DNA of 40,695 nt from Alphaproteobacteria bacterium (GCA_014237925.1 JABACB010000011.1:1-40695), one strand, 5' to 3'. Counted from the stretch's first letter, positions 24,302 to 35,684 are shown. Numbers and translations are program-made. The notes: a model not told the origin generated them from the sequence alone.

Positions 24302-25105
24302 CTATCTCATCAACAGCACCACCGCCATCGCTCCCGTCAGCACGCTAACGCCAACCCACAGCCCAAACACCGAAACCCGCAACACAACAAAGCTTCCCAA
24401 CAACGCTCCCAAAATTTGTCCCAACACCATCACAAACCACGCGCGCCACGCAAACCCCACCGTGAAAGAAAAAATCACAAGAGCTCCCAAATTGCTCGAC
24501 ATATTCAACACGCGCGTCAAGGCGACCGCACTCCGCAACCCCATTCCTCGTATGCCCGTCAATACCCACAAGAAAAATGTCCCGGCGCCAGGTCCGAAAA
24601 TTCCATCATAAAAACTAACCCCGCGCATCGCAATATATCCCCAAAATCTATTTCGCACGATATTTTTCCCCTCAGCTTTCTTGTTGCAGGCTCGCTCCCG
24701 CCCGCCGCTTGATGAAAAAGCACGCCACAAAAAATAACCGCACGCAGCCAGCAAAATGACAGGAATCCATAACTCCAAGAAAGCCGAATCTAACAAAGTC
24801 GCACACATTGCCCCCACACTCCCCCAAACAAGGCAAGGAACGACATAATCGCGCATCACAGAACGCAACGATATGCTCTTAAACAATCCTGCCCGAGCGT
24901 ATCTCCAAGTTGCGACAACCTTGCCGACGATACTCTGCAACTTGTTCGTCGACAAAGCTTCCAAAGGTACAACGCCATACAACAACAACGCAGGAATGCC
25001 AATCAATCCTCCGCCCCCCACCGCAGCGTCGATCGTTCCCGCCATCACCCCCGCTGTGAACAACAACAACTCTTCCATCACAACCGTCACCACCAAGTTC
25101 CGCAT
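24302..25105 (-). CDS. TauE/SafE family membrane permease
   Basis: An inner membrane transporter of the sulfite-exporter TauE/SafE family, often called UPF0721. Two half-repeats are visible. The first has GTIDAAVGGGGLIGIPALL with STNKLQSIVGKV. The second has YDGIFGPGAGTFFLW with RVLNMSSNLGALVIF. About eight hydrophobic segments. The ATG at 25105 gives 267 residues with a 19-nt overlap into cobD; an ATG at 25078 would give 258 and avoid the overlap. Neither has a strong ribosome site. The substrate is unknown; members export sulfite, sulfoacetate or other organosulfur anions. Base composition is lower in GC than in the dcw genes. Confidence 0.85.
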   Translation of the reverse strand: MRNLVVTVVMEELLLFTAGVMAGTIDAAVGGGGLIGIPALLLYGVVPLEALSTNKLQSIVGKVVATWRYARAGLFKSISLRSVMRDYVVPCLVWGSVGAMCATLLDSAFLELWIPVILLAACGYFLWRAFSSSGGRERACNKKAEGKNIVRNRFWGYIAMRGVSFYDGIFGPGAGTFFLWVLTGIRGMGLRSAVALTRVLNMSSNLGALVIFSFTVGFAWRAWFVMVLGQILGALLGSFVVLRVSVFGLWVGVSVLTGAMAVVLLMR

Positions 25106-26157
25106 AACAGCGCCAAAATACCAAACTCCAGCCATACCGCAATCTCGACAAGCCTGCGCGCGCGTTGAAGATCGCGCCACCCGCAATGTTTTCTGCCGTC
25201 CCCGATCTCCCTCCCCGCTCGCCATACCTCTCCGTGCAAGCGATACTCGCGCACGCCCCCGACCCTCACCCCCAACGCCCCCGCCAGCGCCGCCTCGGGG
25301 TGCGATGCGTTGGGAGAATCCACAAAACCCTCCCTGCCCCAAGAACGCAACGACAGCGCATCGCGCTGCAACACTCGAAAGGCGTTGCGTCCCGAACACC
25401 CTCGCAAAAGAAACGCAGCATTGCCAAAAGACCACGCCGTCAGACGAGACGGCAACAAGTTGGCAACATCGTCCAGCCTCGCGGCAACGCGACCGAACAA
25501 CCCGAAGCGAGCGCCGCGATAGCCTATCATGCTGTCTAAAGTGTTGATCGCCTTGTAGGCAAACAAGCCGCCAAGACCACAGAAAATATAGTAGAACAAC
25601 GGAGCTAGCGTGGCGTCCGAGCAGTTCTCCGACAAACTCTCCAAGGCGGCGCGCGCAACCCTGTCCTTCGGAAGAGCAAGCGTCTCGCGGCCGACAAGGT
25701 GCGAAAGCCACCCCCTCGCGCCCGCAAGGTCGCCCTTACGCAAGGCAGCCTCGACACAGCCGACATGCCGATCGAGGCTCGCATGCGCAATCAACACACC
25801 GCACACGACGCTTCCTCCCACGAGGCTCAACGCTCTCCCTCCCTCTGCCAAAAGCCTGTCGGTGAGAAAGCCCGCGACAAACGCCGCCGCAACCAACCCG
25901 CCGCACACGAAAGCACCGCGCCAAAAGCGCGAGACAAACCCCGCGCGGTTGAACCTCCTCTCCGCCCGCTCGACGAGAGAGCCAAATAACGCAACGGGAT
26001 GCAGCACGACATGATTTAAGCGCGGCGCAAAAGAAACCTTCGCTTGTTCGTGGATCGTTTCGAACAAACGATCCGCCGCAAGCGCACCCAAACACACGAG
26101 CAGGCGCAAGGACAAAACAGTCGTCCAAAATTCTTCCGCGAAAATTTTTTCCGCCAT
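25087..26157 (-). CDS. cobD: Adenosylcobinamide-phosphate synthase (CobD/CbiB)
   Basis: A membrane enzyme that attaches aminopropanol phosphate to adenosylcobyric acid in cobalamin synthesis. Signatures are [11 protein letters not shown] near the N-terminus, [37 protein letters not shown] (only in part conserved positions: GR, ES, EN, D, PLF) and [11 protein letters not shown]. Several hydrophobic segments match the CobD/CbiB fold. The ATG at 26157 gives 356 residues; upstream in-frame codons read through clpS and are rejected. No other cobalamin gene is in view, so the pathway is elsewhere, or only salvage is done. Confidence 0.9.
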   Translation of the reverse strand: MAEKIFAEEFWTTVLSLRLLVCLGALAADRLFETIHEQAKVSFAPRLNHVVLHPVALFGSLVERAERRFNRAGFVSRFWRGAFVCGGLVAAAFVAGFLTDRLLAEGGRALSLVGGSVVCGVLIAHASLDRHVGCVEAALRKGDLAGARGWLSHLVGRETLALPKDRVARAALESLSENCSDATLAPLFYYIFCGLGGLFAYKAINTLDSMIGYRGARFGLFGRVAARLDDVANLLPSRLTAWSFGNAAFLLRGCSGRNAFRVLQRDALSLRSWGREGFVDSPNASHPEAALAGALGVRVGGVREYRLHGEVWRAGREIGDGRKHCGWRDLQRARRLVEIAVWLEFGILALLCGTWW

Positions 26158-26185
26158 GCGTTCTCGACATGCGTTCTCGACATGC
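26155..26185. repeat. 13-nt repeats at the cobD start
   Basis: Two perfect copies of catgcgttctcga plus the first five bases of a third. Each copy carries the complement of an ATG, so the cobD start triplet is present three times, in three frames, 13 nt apart. Only the innermost, at 26157, is in the cobD frame. Confidence 0.92.
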
Positions 26186-26203
26186 TTTGGGCGATTGTGT
26201 TTC

Positions 26204-26232
26204 TTGTCTTGTCGGCAGTATCGTGCTATGCT
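26204..26232 (+). promoter_or_regulatory. Promoter of clpS-clpA, possible leaderless start
   Basis: TTGTCT (26204-26209), a 17-nt spacer and TATGCT (26227-26232), extended by TGC immediately upstream. The -10 ends 7 nt before the clpS ATG at 26240, so the mRNA may start at or next to the start codon. The same extended -10 at the same spacing lies before lipA. Confidence 0.6.
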
Positions 26233-26239
26233 CGCCGAC

Positions 26240-26692
26240 ATGCAAGACGCAGAGGCAACGCAGTTTTCGCTTCCCCCCCTTGTTCCGCGCGCTGTCGATG
26301 CCGAGCGAGGGGCGGGGGCTGAGGCGGGGGCGGGGGCTGAGGCTGGAGTTGAGGCGGGGTTCGAGCAGACCGATCTCGCCGAAAGGACAGGCACAGGCAG
26401 CCACGCGCTGCTGAAAGAGAAACCCAAGACAGAGCCGCCGCCGCTCTACAAGGTCATGATGCTCAACGACGACTACACCCCGATGGAGTTCGTCGTCGGA
26501 ATTTTGCAGGCACTCTTCAACCGCTCGCATCAGGAAGCGGTTTCGATCATGCTGCACGTCCACAAGAAGGGAGTCGGTATCTGCGGACGATACCCCTACG
26601 ACATCGCTGAGACGAAAGCCGCACAAGTGGTAGGCGTTGCACGCAAAAACGAACATCCGCTACAATGCGTCATCGAGAAAGACCAAAAGTAA
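26240..26692 (+). CDS. clpS: ClpS, N-end rule adaptor for ClpA
   Basis: Delivers substrates with destabilising N-terminal residues to ClpAP. The fold runs from [17 protein letters not shown] (substrate pocket, with the family Asn-Asp-Asp) through [26 protein letters not shown] to AETKAAQVV and HPLQC. 150 residues; the roughly 65-residue N-terminal extension is Ala/Gly/Glu-rich with an 18-nt duplication at 26309-26344 and is longer than usual. The extension in ClpS enters the ClpA pore, so its length may matter. The ATG at 26240 is chosen from the promoter; ATG 26228 lies within the -10 element. clpA follows. Confidence 0.94.
   Translation: MQDAEATQFSLPPLVPRAVDAERGAGAEAGAGAEAGVEAGFEQTDLAERTGTGSHALLKEKPKTEPPPLYKVMMLNDDYTPMEFVVGILQALFNRSHQEAVSIMLHVHKKGVGICGRYPYDIAETKAAQVVGVARKNEHPLQCVIEKDQK
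26309..26344. repeat. 18-nt duplication in clpS
   Basis: Two 18-mers (ggggcgggggctgaggcg type) encoding GAEAGA units in the disordered N-terminal extension of ClpS; a weaker third copy follows. Confidence 0.8.
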
Positions 26693-26716
26693 CCCCCCAA
26701 GCAAATTCCCATCTAC

Positions 26717-26777
26717 AAGGGTAAGGAGCCCCAAGGGGTAAGAGCCCAAGGAGTAAGGAGCCAACAGGTAAGGAGAA
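26717..26777. repeat. Four-copy 15/16-nt repeat of the clpA ribosome site
   Basis: Units aagggtaaggagcccc, aaggggtaagagccc, aaggagtaaggagcc and aacaggtaaggagaa. Three of four contain TAAGGAG, a strong Shine-Dalgarno sequence. Only the last is at working distance from the clpA ATG (AAGGAG at 26770-26775). Confidence 0.9.
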
Positions 26778-26784
26778 ATTTGTG

Positions 26785-29241
<2,457 letters not shown>

Positions 29242-29368
29242 GTTTATCTATTTTTTTTATTTAATTGCGGGCAACAAAAAAGTATGCTATCACTTAAAGA
29301 TTCGTAAGAGATTCCGAATCGGCATATAACGCCGACGATGGATTCCTTGTGAAAAAAGGAAAGAGAGA
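29242..29368. other. AT-rich spacer clpA-fliF
   Basis: 127 nt, much richer in A/T than its surroundings. It holds a TATGCT -10-like hexamer at 29283-29288 without a matching -35, a GATTC-C-GAATC palindrome near 29311-29321 and a purine-rich ribosome site before fliF. No GG-N10-GC sigma54 element and no full TTAA-N7-TTAA CtrA site was seen. It is the likely promoter region of the flagellar block. Confidence 0.4.
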
Positions 29369-30985
29369 ATGCTGGAACGACTCTTAGCATGGATACAAGG
29401 CTCGAACCGCCGATGGATCGCCATCGGGCTTGGTGCTTTGGGCTTGCTCGCCGTAGCGCTGGTTTTCCTGCTACGCCAAGACTCGTACTCCTTGCTCTAC
29501 GACAATCTGTCGCCCGAAGATTCACGCGCGGTCACCCTGTTGCTGGCACGCCAGCAGATCTCCTACCGCGAAGCGGCGGAAGGAGGGCGCATCATGGTGC
29601 CGGGCCGACAGGTCGGCGAAGCTCGAATTCTCGTCGCCGAAGAAGGGTTGCCACGCGCCGCCTCGCTGGGCTACGAGATCTTCGACCGCGAACAAGGACT
29701 CAGCACCTCCAGCTTTGTCCAAGAAATCAATCGCGTGCGTGCACTCGAAGGAGAGCTGGCGCGCACGATCGTCTCGGTCGAAGGCATCTCGAATGCGCGC
29801 GTCCATATCGTGCTGCCGAAACGAGAGCTGTTTTCGCGCGACAAACAAACCGCCTCCGCCTCGATCATCGTCTCCACACGCCCCGGTCAGACCTTGGAAC
29901 GACGGAAGATCCGAGCCATCCAAAACCTCGTTGCCGCCGCCGTTCCCGACCTCAGCGCCGAAGGCGTCGCCATCACCGACGCGCAAGGAAACTTGCTCGC
30001 GCGCAGCGGCGAAGAGGGAGAGAACATCTTCGGATCAACGCCCGACGAAATTCGCTCGGCTTACGAATCGCGCCTTGCCCAGCAGCTGCAATCGCTGGTC
30101 GGTAGCGTCGTCGGCATCAGCAACGTGCGCGTCGAAAGCAGCGTCGAGCTCGACTTCGGACAGACCGTCGTCAACGAAGAGATCTTCGACCCCGACGGAC
30201 AAGTCCTGCGTTCGTCCGAAGAGATCAACGAGGAGACGCGTAGCACCACCCCCAGCGACCGACAGGTTTCGGTCGAGACCAACCTGCCCGAAGCGCAGCT
30301 CAGAGATTTGGCGCTCGCGGCGGGTGCGCGCGAAGAATCGACACGCTCGGAAATACGACGCAACTACGACATCACCAAACGGCTCGTCAATCGAGTCATC
30401 GCGCCAGGGCAAGTTTCAAAAATATCGGTCGCGGTGCTGGTCGACGGTGCCTACGAAACCCTGGACAACGGCGAGACGCGCTACACGCCGCGCAGCGAAG
30501 AAGAGCTGTTGCAAATCGAACGCCTCGTGCGCTCTGCCATCGGCTACGATCAGGCGAACCGACAGGATAGCGTCGAGGTCGTCAACATGCAGTTCTTCGA
30601 AGAGGTCGCCCCCCCGCTGGAAGACCAAGCGTCGCTGTGGGGGCTGAGCGGCAGAGAGCTCGGCGACTTGTTGGAAAAAACGGTTCTCGCAGGAGTGTTC
30701 CTAGCAGCCTTCCTCGCCGTGATCCTTCCGCTGATGCGGCGTCTGTATGCGGTTCAACGCGAGGAACAGGCTCTGCGGCGGGCGCGCGTGGAAGCTGAAA
30801 TAGAAGAACGGCAGCGCGGAATCGCGGCGGGCTTGCCGATGACCGCCGAAGAGATCGAAGAGACCATGGACATCGATGGCATCGATAGCAGAATAAAATC
30901 TTCGTTGGTAACGAAACTCAACGATGTCATCTCGCGCTATCCTGATGAAACTTACGCTGTCATCAGAGGGTGGCTTGCCGAATGA
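29369..30985 (+). CDS. fliF: Flagellar MS-ring protein FliF
   Basis: Forms the membrane-supramembrane ring that starts flagellar assembly. A membrane helix lies at residues about 16-36, then the ring-building motifs, including LLYDNLSPEDSRAV and LGYEIFDREQGLSTSSFVQ, and RALEGELARTI. The second helix is at about residues 435-455 (TVLAGVFLAAFLAVILPLM). The cytoplasmic C-terminus, residues about 515-538, ends in ISRYPDETYAVIRGWLAE, the FliG-binding tail. 538 residues is the usual length. AAAGAGAGA precedes the ATG. Confidence 0.97.
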   Translation: MLERLLAWIQGSNRRWIAIGLGALGLLAVALVFLLRQDSYSLLYDNLSPEDSRAVTLLLARQQISYREAAEGGRIMVPGRQVGEARILVAEEGLPRAASLGYEIFDREQGLSTSSFVQEINRVRALEGELARTIVSVEGISNARVHIVLPKRELFSRDKQTASASIIVSTRPGQTLERRKIRAIQNLVAAAVPDLSAEGVAITDAQGNLLARSGEEGENIFGSTPDEIRSAYESRLAQQLQSLVGSVVGISNVRVESSVELDFGQTVVNEEIFDPDGQVLRSSEEINEETRSTTPSDRQVSVETNLPEAQLRDLALAAGAREESTRSEIRRNYDITKRLVNRVIAPGQVSKISVAVLVDGAYETLDNGETRYTPRSEEELLQIERLVRSAIGYDQANRQDSVEVVNMQFFEEVAPPLEDQASLWGLSGRELGDLLEKTVLAGVFLAAFLAVILPLMRRLYAVQREEQALRRARVEAEIEERQRGIAAGLPMTAEEIEETMDIDGIDSRIKSSLVTKLNDVISRYPDETYAVIRGWLAE

Positions 30986-31040
30986 TACCGCCTCTTTTCA
31001 CTCGCCGTCTCTTCGCCGCCATGTCTCCTTTGCTCCCGCG

Positions 31041-32108
31041 ATGACCGATTCTCCTCCCCGCCCGCGCCCTCTGCCCGAACGATCGTTCGGTAGCGACACG
31101 CGCCTTGCTTCTTTGGACGACCGTTCCAAGGCGGCGGTGCTGGTCATGGCGATGGGAAACCACCAAGCCGAAGAGCTGATGAAGCGTTTCGACGACAACG
31201 AGTTGCAGCGAATCGGAAAAGCCATCACCGAAGTGGGACGCATTTCGGCAGGGGTTGTCGAGGACATCATCTTGCAGTTCGTACAGCAGGTGACGACCAA
31301 CGCAGATGTGAACGGCTCTTATGCCATCGCTGAAAAACTGTTGCGCGGCGCTCTGCCGCCAGAGCGCGCCGAAGAGATACTGACGCAAATAGGAAGCGCT
31401 GGAGACGGATACAGCATGTGGGAGCAGCTCTCGCAAATATCGCCGGAGATGCTGGCTAACTACCTCATCAGCGAATACCCTCAGACCAGCGCGCTCATTC
31501 TCAGCAAGATGAACCCACAACAAGCGTCGAAGGTCATGGGATTGTTTCCGGACAATATCAATGTCGAGGTGATGAACCGAATCGTCAACCTCGACAATGT
31601 GCAGCGCGAGGTTGTCGACGAGCTCGAAAAAACACTGCGCAACGAGTTCGTGACAACGCTGGGAAAAAGCCGACAGCGCGACACGCACGAAGTGCTCGCC
31701 GACATCTTCAACAACTTCGACAGAGCCACCGAAACGCGACTCATGGACCTGTTCGAAGGACAGGACGCGAAGGCGGCGGAGAAAGTCAAGGCTCTCATGT
31801 TTACGCTCGACGACCTCGTGCGAATCGACGACGAAGGCGTGCAGAGCCTCATCAACTCTTTCCCGCGCGATACGCTGGCGGTCGCCTTGAAAAACACCTC
31901 GCGCCACCTGAGCGAGCTCTTCTTCCGAAACATGTCCGATCGCGCCGCGCGAATCCTGCGCGAGGACATGGCGGCGCTTGGCGACGTGCGCTTGCGAAAA
32001 GTCGAAGATGCGCAAAAAAATCTTGTCACCTTGGCGAAAGAGCTTTCGACCGAAGGTGTCATCGAGGTCATTCCGCGCGGACAAGAAACTAGCGGATGGG
32101 TTTCGTAA
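31041..32108 (+). CDS. fliG: Flagellar motor switch protein FliG
   Basis: Sits on the MS ring and receives torque from MotA. The N-domain includes KAAVLVMAMG, the middle domain MLANYLISEYPQTSALILSKM and the EHPQ-like region, and the C-domain FTLDDLVRIDDEGVQSLI with LKNTSRHLSELFFRNMSDRAARILREDM containing the charged torque helix. 355 residues from the ATG at 31041. It follows fliF after 55 nt and has no Shine-Dalgarno site; a longer frame overlapping fliF is possible but not needed. Confidence 0.95.
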   Translation: MTDSPPRPRPLPERSFGSDTRLASLDDRSKAAVLVMAMGNHQAEELMKRFDDNELQRIGKAITEVGRISAGVVEDIILQFVQQVTTNADVNGSYAIAEKLLRGALPPERAEEILTQIGSAGDGYSMWEQLSQISPEMLANYLISEYPQTSALILSKMNPQQASKVMGLFPDNINVEVMNRIVNLDNVQREVVDELEKTLRNEFVTTLGKSRQRDTHEVLADIFNNFDRATETRLMDLFEGQDAKAAEKVKALMFTLDDLVRIDDEGVQSLINSFPRDTLAVALKNTSRHLSELFFRNMSDRAARILREDMAALGDVRLRKVEDAQKNLVTLAKELSTEGVIEVIPRGQETSGWVS

Positions 32109-32113
32109 AGAAA

Positions 32114-33154
32114 ATGAGTACCATCGCCGATCCTGCTCTGGAGGACGACAGCGGCTTTGTCCGCGGCATCGCCGCCAGCGAGCGTCCTTCCGCCACCTTG
32201 TCCTCACACGCCGCAAAGCGGGCAGGGTCTTCGTCCTTCGTGCCGCTGCGCGACTTGGACAAACCGCAAGTGGCGCACACGGACGCGCCCTTGAGAGACG
32301 CGGGCGACGGCAAGCTCGCGATCGCCGATGTCGCCAACGGCGCCTTCGAACCCATCTGGGGGACGGAAACTAAGCCGCGATCGCAGCGCGAGATATTTTT
32401 GGCAGAGCAAGCATTCGTGCAAGGAAAGCAGCAGGGCGAGGAAGAGACAGAAAAACGCGCGCACGCACGAGGACTCCAAGAAGGGCGCGAGAGCGGCTAC
32501 AAACAAGGCTTCCAAGATGGCGAAAAGGAGCGCATCGGCGAACTCGAAAAACACGCCGAAGAGCTGGCGCAGCAGATCACCGACAAGCGAATCGAGACGA
32601 TCGTAGAGTTTCTCGAAAAACTCACGCAACGCGAGAAGGAAGCCTCGCACAAACGCGACATCGAGCTGATGGCGCTGATGATCGCCATCTTCGACAAGAC
32701 CCTGCCGGCGCTCGCTCAAGAGAACGGCGAGAAGGAGGTGCAATTCTTCCTGAAGGCGATCTTGCAACGATTCGAAAACATTCCGCAGATCACAATCACA
32801 CTGGCTGAAGGGGCGCAGGAGTTCGCCGAGCTGCTACGGGAGAGGGTGTTTGCTTGCAACAAGAGCCTCGTCTCGTTTCGGTTCGATCCTTCGTTTGCGA
32901 TCGCCGATTGCAGAATCGCTTGGGCAGAGGGCGAGGTCGAACGGCGATTCCTCTCCTTGTGGCAAGAGGTGAAACAGGCGCTGCAACAGCACCTGCCGAC
33001 CGCCGCGAGCAGCGAAGCCGAGACGACCGAGACAGTCGAGACGACTGAGACAGTCGAGGCGACTGAGACAGCCGAGACGACTGAGACAGCCGAGAAAAAA
33101 GCGACGGAGACGCAAGACGGAGCGAGCGAGCATCATAAGGAGGCTGCAGCGTGA
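32114..33154 (+). CDS. fliH: Flagellar export regulator FliH with C-terminal repeat
   Basis: Binds the FliI ATPase and links it to FliN. Identification rests on the spaced small-residue pattern (GKQQGEEETEKRAHARG, GRESGYKQGFQDG), typical of FliH GxxxG helices, then coiled coil and a C-domain ending near FLSLWQEVKQAL, plus its place between fliG and fliN. An acidic Thr/Glu-rich tail of TETVET/TETAET repeats follows. The ATG at 32114 is chosen; an in-frame ATG at 32096 overlaps the fliG stop. 346 residues is long for FliH (about 230), owing to an N-terminal extension and the tail. No fliI is seen in the window. Confidence 0.8.
   Translation: MSTIADPALEDDSGFVRGIAASERPSATLSSHAAKRAGSSSFVPLRDLDKPQVAHTDAPLRDAGDGKLAIADVANGAFEPIWGTETKPRSQREIFLAEQAFVQGKQQGEEETEKRAHARGLQEGRESGYKQGFQDGEKERIGELEKHAEELAQQITDKRIETIVEFLEKLTQREKEASHKRDIELMALMIAIFDKTLPALAQENGEKEVQFFLKAILQRFENIPQITITLAEGAQEFAELLRERVFACNKSLVSFRFDPSFAIADCRIAWAEGEVERRFLSLWQEVKQALQQHLPTAASSEAETTETVETTETVEATETAETTETAEKKATETQDGASEHHKEAAA
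33020..33091. repeat. 18-nt repeats in the fliH tail
   Basis: Four tandem 18-mers (gagacgactgagacagtc type) encoding ETTETV/EATETA hexapeptides at the FliH C-terminus. Confidence 0.93.
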
Positions 33155-33459
33155 GCGACGACGACTTTTTGGGCGGAAACCTTTTGTCCGACTCGCCCCA
33201 GCCGAGCGGCATGTCTCCGACGCAGGATTTGGAGATCGTCCGCAATGTGCCTGTGCGCGTGTCGGCGGTTCTCGGCAAGGTGCGTCTGCAAGTTCGTGAT
33301 CTGCTCAAGTTGCGCTCGGGATCGGTCGTCGAGCTGGATCGCAAGGTCGGCGAAGCGATCGACATCTATGTCAACGATCGCCTCGTTGCGCGCGGCGAGG
33401 TGGTTGTGAGCGAGAATCGACTCGCGATCAGCATCACCGAGATTATTCGAATCGAATAA
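33151..33459 (+). CDS. fliN: Flagellar motor switch protein FliN
   Basis: C-ring component near the export gate. The SpoA-type domain is clear: VPVRVSAVLGKVRLQVRDLLKLRSGSVVELDR then VNDRLVARGEVVV and ITEII. 102 residues, typical. The GTG start overlaps the fliH stop (GTGA) and has TAAGGAGG ending 7 nt upstream, one of the strongest ribosome sites here. Confidence 0.96.
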   Translation: MSDDDFLGGNLLSDSPQPSGMSPTQDLEIVRNVPVRVSAVLGKVRLQVRDLLKLRSGSVVELDRKVGEAIDIYVNDRLVARGEVVVSENRLAISITEIIRIE

Positions 33460-33465
33460 CGATAT

Positions 33466-33491
33466 AGGAGACCACTCCAGGAGATCACTCT
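33466..33491. repeat. 13-nt duplication of the motA ribosome site
   Basis: Two 13-mers, aggagaccactcc and aggagatcactct, immediately before the motA ATG. Each begins with AGGAG. The second copy places AGGAG 8 nt from the start; the first is too far to act on this ATG. Confidence 0.9.
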
Positions 33492-34319
33492 ATGGCTACT
33501 CAGGAAACCGCCACAACAACCCAAATCCGCCTTGTTCGCAGGTACTATACCTTCGACTTTGCCACAGTCTTTGGGTTGTTCGCTGGCTTCGCCTTCGTTG
33601 CGATCGCCATCTTCACAGGGGGATCGGCGGGAGCTTTCATCAATCCGCCCTCGATGATGATCGTGCTCGGCGGAACCTTCGGCGTGCTGATGGCATGCTT
33701 TACCCTCAGAGACCTGCGCGAAGGACTCTCCTATGCGCTGACAGCAATCTCGCGCGACAAAAACGCGCCGCACGAAGTGGCAGAGCAGCTCTTCCAAATG
33801 TCGCAAGTCGCGCGACAGAGAGGCATGCTGCAATTCCAAAACACCGTCCAGCAGGTCACAGGACAACCCCTGCTCACCAAGGGGTTGCGTCTCATCGCAG
33901 AGGGCGCTACCGACACCGACATATCACGCATTCTTTCCAACGAGGCTCAGCAAATCTCTCAAGCGCGCAACCGATCGATCACCATCCTCAGACGCGGTGC
34001 AGGACTTTCTCCTGCGATGGGCTTGATCGGTACTTTGGTCGGACTCGTACAAATGCTCGCCCAGCTCGACGACCCCTCAACGATAGGACCCAGCATGGCG
34101 GTCGCTCTGCTAACAACCTTCTACGGTGTCATCCTTTCCAACATGGTCTTCACACCGCTCGTCAGCAAGCTCGAGCAGAACTCCGAAGAAGAAGATATGG
34201 TCAACCGTATGTACATCTCGGCTGCCATCTCCATCCGCAGGCAGGAGAATCCGCGACGACTCAGGATGTTGCTCAACGCGCTCTTGCCGGCGAGAGAACA
34301 ACTTTTCGACAACGACTGA
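33492..34319 (+). CDS. motA: Flagellar stator protein MotA (PomA-like)
   Basis: Inner membrane stator subunit that conducts ions with MotB and turns the rotor. Four membrane segments: residues about 24-44, 49-68, and a later pair around GLSPAMGLIGTLVGLVQML and AVALLTTFYGVILSNMVFTPL, the MotA/TolQ/ExbB signature. The large cytoplasmic loop lies between segments 2 and 3. 275 residues fits. No motB is adjacent in this window. The placement between fliN and flbD is known from some alphaproteobacteria. Confidence 0.92.
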   Translation: MATQETATTTQIRLVRRYYTFDFATVFGLFAGFAFVAIAIFTGGSAGAFINPPSMMIVLGGTFGVLMACFTLRDLREGLSYALTAISRDKNAPHEVAEQLFQMSQVARQRGMLQFQNTVQQVTGQPLLTKGLRLIAEGATDTDISRILSNEAQQISQARNRSITILRRGAGLSPAMGLIGTLVGLVQMLAQLDDPSTIGPSMAVALLTTFYGVILSNMVFTPLVSKLEQNSEEEDMVNRMYISAAISIRRQENPRRLRMLLNALLPAREQLFDND

Positions 34320-34322
34320 CCG

Positions 34323-35663
34323 ATGAAACTTTTGATCGTCGGCGCACTCGAAGGATATCTGACGAAAGCTTCCTCTGTCGCTCAGAAGCGCGGTTGTCAA
34401 ATATGTCATGTCGATGCGCCTGCGCAAGCCGTCGACATGCTGTGCGGCGATGTCTCTTTCGACCTCGTGCTGATCGACGACAAGTGTGACATCCCCTCGT
34501 TCGCTCAGAACTTGAGAGAGCAGCGAATCGCCGCAACCCTTGTCGCTTGCGGGCTGGGAGCGGACGCGAAACACGCGGTCAAAGCCATCAAGGCGGGTGC
34601 GGTAGAATATCTGCCCTTGCCGCCAGACCCCGACATCATCGCAGCTTTGCTGGAAAGCGCCGTCGAAGAGCAGTCGGACATGATCTACCGTAGCGCAGCG
34701 ATGGACAAGGTCGTTCTGACAGCCAACAAGATCGCCAAAAGCGACGCCTCCGTTCTCATCCTCGGAGAATCGGGAACGGGCAAGGAGGTTCTCGCGCGAC
34801 ACATCCATGCAGGCAGCAAGCGCAAGGGCATGCCTTTCGTTGCCGTCAACTGCGCAGCGATTCCTGAGACGCTGCTGGAATCCGAACTCTTCGGACACGA
34901 GAAGGGCGCCTTCAGTGGAGCGGTCGCGCGACGCTTGGGAAAGTTCGAACAGGCGAACGCAGGCACCCTGCTGCTCGACGAGATCAGCGAGATGGATATG
35001 CGCCTGCAAGCCAAGCTGCTGCGTGCAATACAGGAGCGCGAAATCGACCGTTTGGGCGCAACAAAACCCGTCAAGGTCAATGTGCGCATCTTGGCGACCA
35101 GCAACCGCAACTTGCAAGAGGCGTGCAACGGCGGCAGCTTCCGCGAAGACCTCTACTTCCGTCTCAATGTCGTCTCGCTCACCCTGCCGCCGCTGCGCGC
35201 GCGCAAGGACGACATCGTTCTGCTCGCCGAGCATTTCGCTCGCAAGTACGCCGACGAGAACGCCATGGAGCAAAAACCCTTTTCTTCGGAAGCCATCGAA
35301 GCTCTCACGCAGCATGCATGGAGCGGCAACATCCGCGAGCTCGAAAACGCTGTCCATCGCGCCGTCCTGCTGGCGGAAGGCGAGCAGATCCAGCCGCAAA
35401 CCCTTCCCTTCTACGAGCAGGCGCAAAACGAGACTGAAGAGCTTGAAAAAACAAAGTCTCCAGGCTCAGGAGCTGACCATGCGCGGGGAAACAAGCTTGC
35501 GAAGGTGGAGCGCGAAGCTGTGTTGGAAACCCTTTCAGGCGCACAGGGCGACTATCATCAGGCTGCGAGCATTCTCGGTATTTCGATTCGCCTGCTGCGC
35601 CGCAAGCTCGATCGCTACGCGAGCGAAGGACATGTCGTCGAGCAACAAGAGACTTCTCCCTAA
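34323..35663 (+). CDS. flbD: FlbD-type sigma54-dependent flagellar activator
   Basis: Activates sigma54 promoters of flagellar genes. Residues about 1-115 are a receiver-like domain lacking an obvious full acidic pocket. The AAA+ domain has Walker A GESGTGKE at 148-155, the sigma54-contact loop as GAFSGA at 195-200 (GAFTGA in most family members) and FREDLYFRLNV. A Fis-type helix-turn-helix ends the protein (GDYHQAASILGISIRLLRRKL). 446 residues matches FlbD. The gene follows motA by 3 nt. Together with fliF/flhA context this is FlbD rather than a general NtrC. Confidence 0.93.
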   Translation: MKLLIVGALEGYLTKASSVAQKRGCQICHVDAPAQAVDMLCGDVSFDLVLIDDKCDIPSFAQNLREQRIAATLVACGLGADAKHAVKAIKAGAVEYLPLPPDPDIIAALLESAVEEQSDMIYRSAAMDKVVLTANKIAKSDASVLILGESGTGKEVLARHIHAGSKRKGMPFVAVNCAAIPETLLESELFGHEKGAFSGAVARRLGKFEQANAGTLLLDEISEMDMRLQAKLLRAIQEREIDRLGATKPVKVNVRILATSNRNLQEACNGGSFREDLYFRLNVVSLTLPPLRARKDDIVLLAEHFARKYADENAMEQKPFSSEAIEALTQHAWSGNIRELENAVHRAVLLAEGEQIQPQTLPFYEQAQNETEELEKTKSPGSGADHARGNKLAKVEREAVLETLSGAQGDYHQAASILGISIRLLRRKLDRYASEGHVVEQQETSP

Positions 35664-35684
35664 GGGACGAGCTAAGGCACGAGC
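35661..35684. repeat. 12-nt duplication after flbD
   Basis: Two 12-mers, taagggacgagc and taaggcacgagc, the first starting with the flbD stop codon. A related taaggggacgag occurs about 30 nt downstream, before flhA. Confidence 0.8.

Noticed and set aside
25736-26656. A minus-strand frame of 306 codons across clpS and the cobD start
   Set aside because: It is antisense to clpS and out of frame with cobD, and shows no domain.
29283-29288. A TATGCT promoter for fliF, as at lipA and clpS
   Set aside because: No TGn extension and no -35 at proper spacing; kept only as a remark in the spacer entry.
29242-29368. CtrA or sigma54 site before fliF
   Set aside because: The closest match (TTAA followed by a TAAG-like half-site near 29294) has mismatches, and no GG-N10-GC was found.
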